Assembly: GCF_014194975.1 (NCBI RefSeq)
Contig: NZ_JACIAY010000003.1
Location: 434,001 to 498,000, forward strand
DNA length: 64,000 bases
Origin: Sphingomonas sp. BK580
Lineage (GTDB): Bacteria; Pseudomonadota; Alphaproteobacteria; Sphingomonadales; Sphingomonadaceae
Direction: 5' to 3'
A program made the position numbers and the translations under genes. Position 1 is the stretch's first letter; every line of letters starts with the position of its first letter. Under the pieces are notes generated by a model. It saw only the letters and a program-made list of their open reading frames with translations, did not search any database and had not been told where the DNA came from. Shown piece after piece: positions 63,247 to 64,000 of this stretch.

Positions 63247-63631
63247 CCTGACCAGCGTAGGCCGGTGGCGCTCCAGTCTCAACTCCGAGGTTCATATGCT
63301 CACGATCACCGCGGGGCCGCGCGCGGCCCTGAACGAGCAGATCTGTCCCTATGGGCAGTACCTTCGACAGCGACCAGACACTCGCTCCCTTAGAATGGAG
63401 GCACGACCCAGAACCGGACGCTGACGGGCTCTTTGAAGCTACCCAACTTTGGCCATACGTTCATCTCTGGGCAGGAGCGGCGCCGCGAGGATCCATGGGC
63501 ATGATGGCGACGGGGGTTGCCGTGACATCGTCTTCCAGCGAGGTGAGCGACTCCTGCACGACGCTAACGAGCGCCGGCTTGAGCGCATGAACAGAAGCGT
63601 GCCGACGCAGGTGCCCAGCAAGCGCGATCCC
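63247..63631. other. Intergenic with dispersed repeat
   Basis: No supported gene; short frames on both strands lack domains and ribosome sites. The stretch contains repeat copy D. Confidence 0.4.
63405..63475 (+). repeat. Dispersed repeat, copy D
   Basis: GACCCAGAACCGGACGCTGA, then CCCAACTTTGGCCATAC and GTTCATCTCTGG. It is the rightmost copy in the window. Confidence 0.6.
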
Positions 63632-64000
63632 TCAGCAGCTGTGAGGATCACGCCTGATAACCTCCTCGCGTCCCGCAATTGCAGCGACACCTCGCTGCCG
63701 AGCCTTTGCGCGATAAAGGGCGTCGTCTGCTGCTTTCAAAAGCGCTGATCGGTTGCGCAACTCCTCATCGCAGAGGCAGGCGCCGATCGTAGCGGAGACC
63801 TGGATAATGTCCCCGCGATCGGTGACTTCAAGTCGTAGGTCTGCAAGTAGCCGGCTCAAGCACCCCGGCAGGCGATCGCTAGTGTCACCTCCCATCATGA
63901 GGACGACGAACTCGTCACCCCCGACACGGGCGACGAAGTTCGCGCCGAGATAGTCGGCCCCCTGCAGCTTCCCTGCCATGCGCTGCAGCACATCGTCCCC
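63632..64000 (-). CDS. GGDEF domain diguanylate cyclase, N-terminus beyond the window
   Basis: The visible 122 or so residues are the C-terminal GGDEF domain: VARVGGDEFVVLMMGGDTSD with an intact active-site GGDEF, then VSATIGACLCD and ALLKAADDALYRAKARQRG. It would make cyclic di-GMP from two GTP. The sensory part and start lie to the right of the window. The frame is open to the edge. No inhibitory RxxD site is seen at the usual five residues before GGDEF. Confidence 0.9.
   Translation of the reverse strand, partial: GDDVLQRMAGKLQGADYLGANFVARVGGDEFVVLMMGGDTSDRLPGCLSRLLADLRLEVTDRGDIIQVSATIGACLCDEELRNRSALLKAADDALYRAKARQRGVAAIAGREEVIRRDPHSC

Overview
The window is GC-rich DNA from an alphaproteobacterium, most probably a Sphingomonas-like member of the Sphingomonadaceae. 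The evidence is the gap-MOSC-pgk order, the zapA / 6S RNA / formyltetrahydrofolate cyclo-ligase / DUF2842 block, sorting signals of the PEPxxWA type, an exported S9 peptidase and short intergenic palindromes of a kind common in this group. The identification rests on recognition only; no search was run.

Bases 1-27,320 are ordinary chromosome. In order they hold a partial phosphodiesterase, a MaoC hydratase, a glycolytic operon (gap, a MOSC protein, pgk), the zapA-6S RNA-fau block, two identical tRNA-Asp genes, an AI-2E type permease, a Crp/Fnr regulator, a fatty-acid or acyl-CoA degradation cluster (acyl-CoA ligase, FadB-like bifunctional enzyme, two acyl-CoA dehydrogenases, TesB thioesterase), a soluble PAS/chemotaxis-like protein, a catalase-family protein, an S9 peptidase, alaS, a PEP-CTERM protein, an M24 peptidase and a dicarboxylate/amino-acid symporter.

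At about 27,322 the comM (yifB) gene loses its N-terminal half and the character of the DNA changes. From there to the right edge the window looks like an accessory region. It has small hypothetical genes, stress and light-response genes (cold-shock protein, BLUF), a transglutaminase/esterase pair, a three-domain Aas-like protein with a frameshifted DUF2339 gene and a divergent TetR regulator, a TonB receptor, an IS110-family element, several pseudogenes and at least six same-orientation copies of one dispersed repeat. The IS110 element appears to sit inside one of those copies, which lets its ends be read.

Bases 46,200-59,960 are the most unusual part. They encode a proline-rich HExxH protein, a four-blade hemopexin protein fused to an HExxH domain, a secreted jacalin-like protein, a PEP-CTERM protein, a four-blade hemopexin protein fused to a PGRP-like amidase, and two very large overlapping genes (1360 and 1184 codons), the first opening with a seven-repeat PLL-like beta-propeller. 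I know no described system with this composition. Bases 60,000-64,000 are decayed: a broken PEP-CTERM paralogue, a frameshifted Cys-rich lipoprotein and four GC-rich hairpins, followed by a Crp/Fnr regulator and the C-terminal part of a GGDEF protein that runs off the window.
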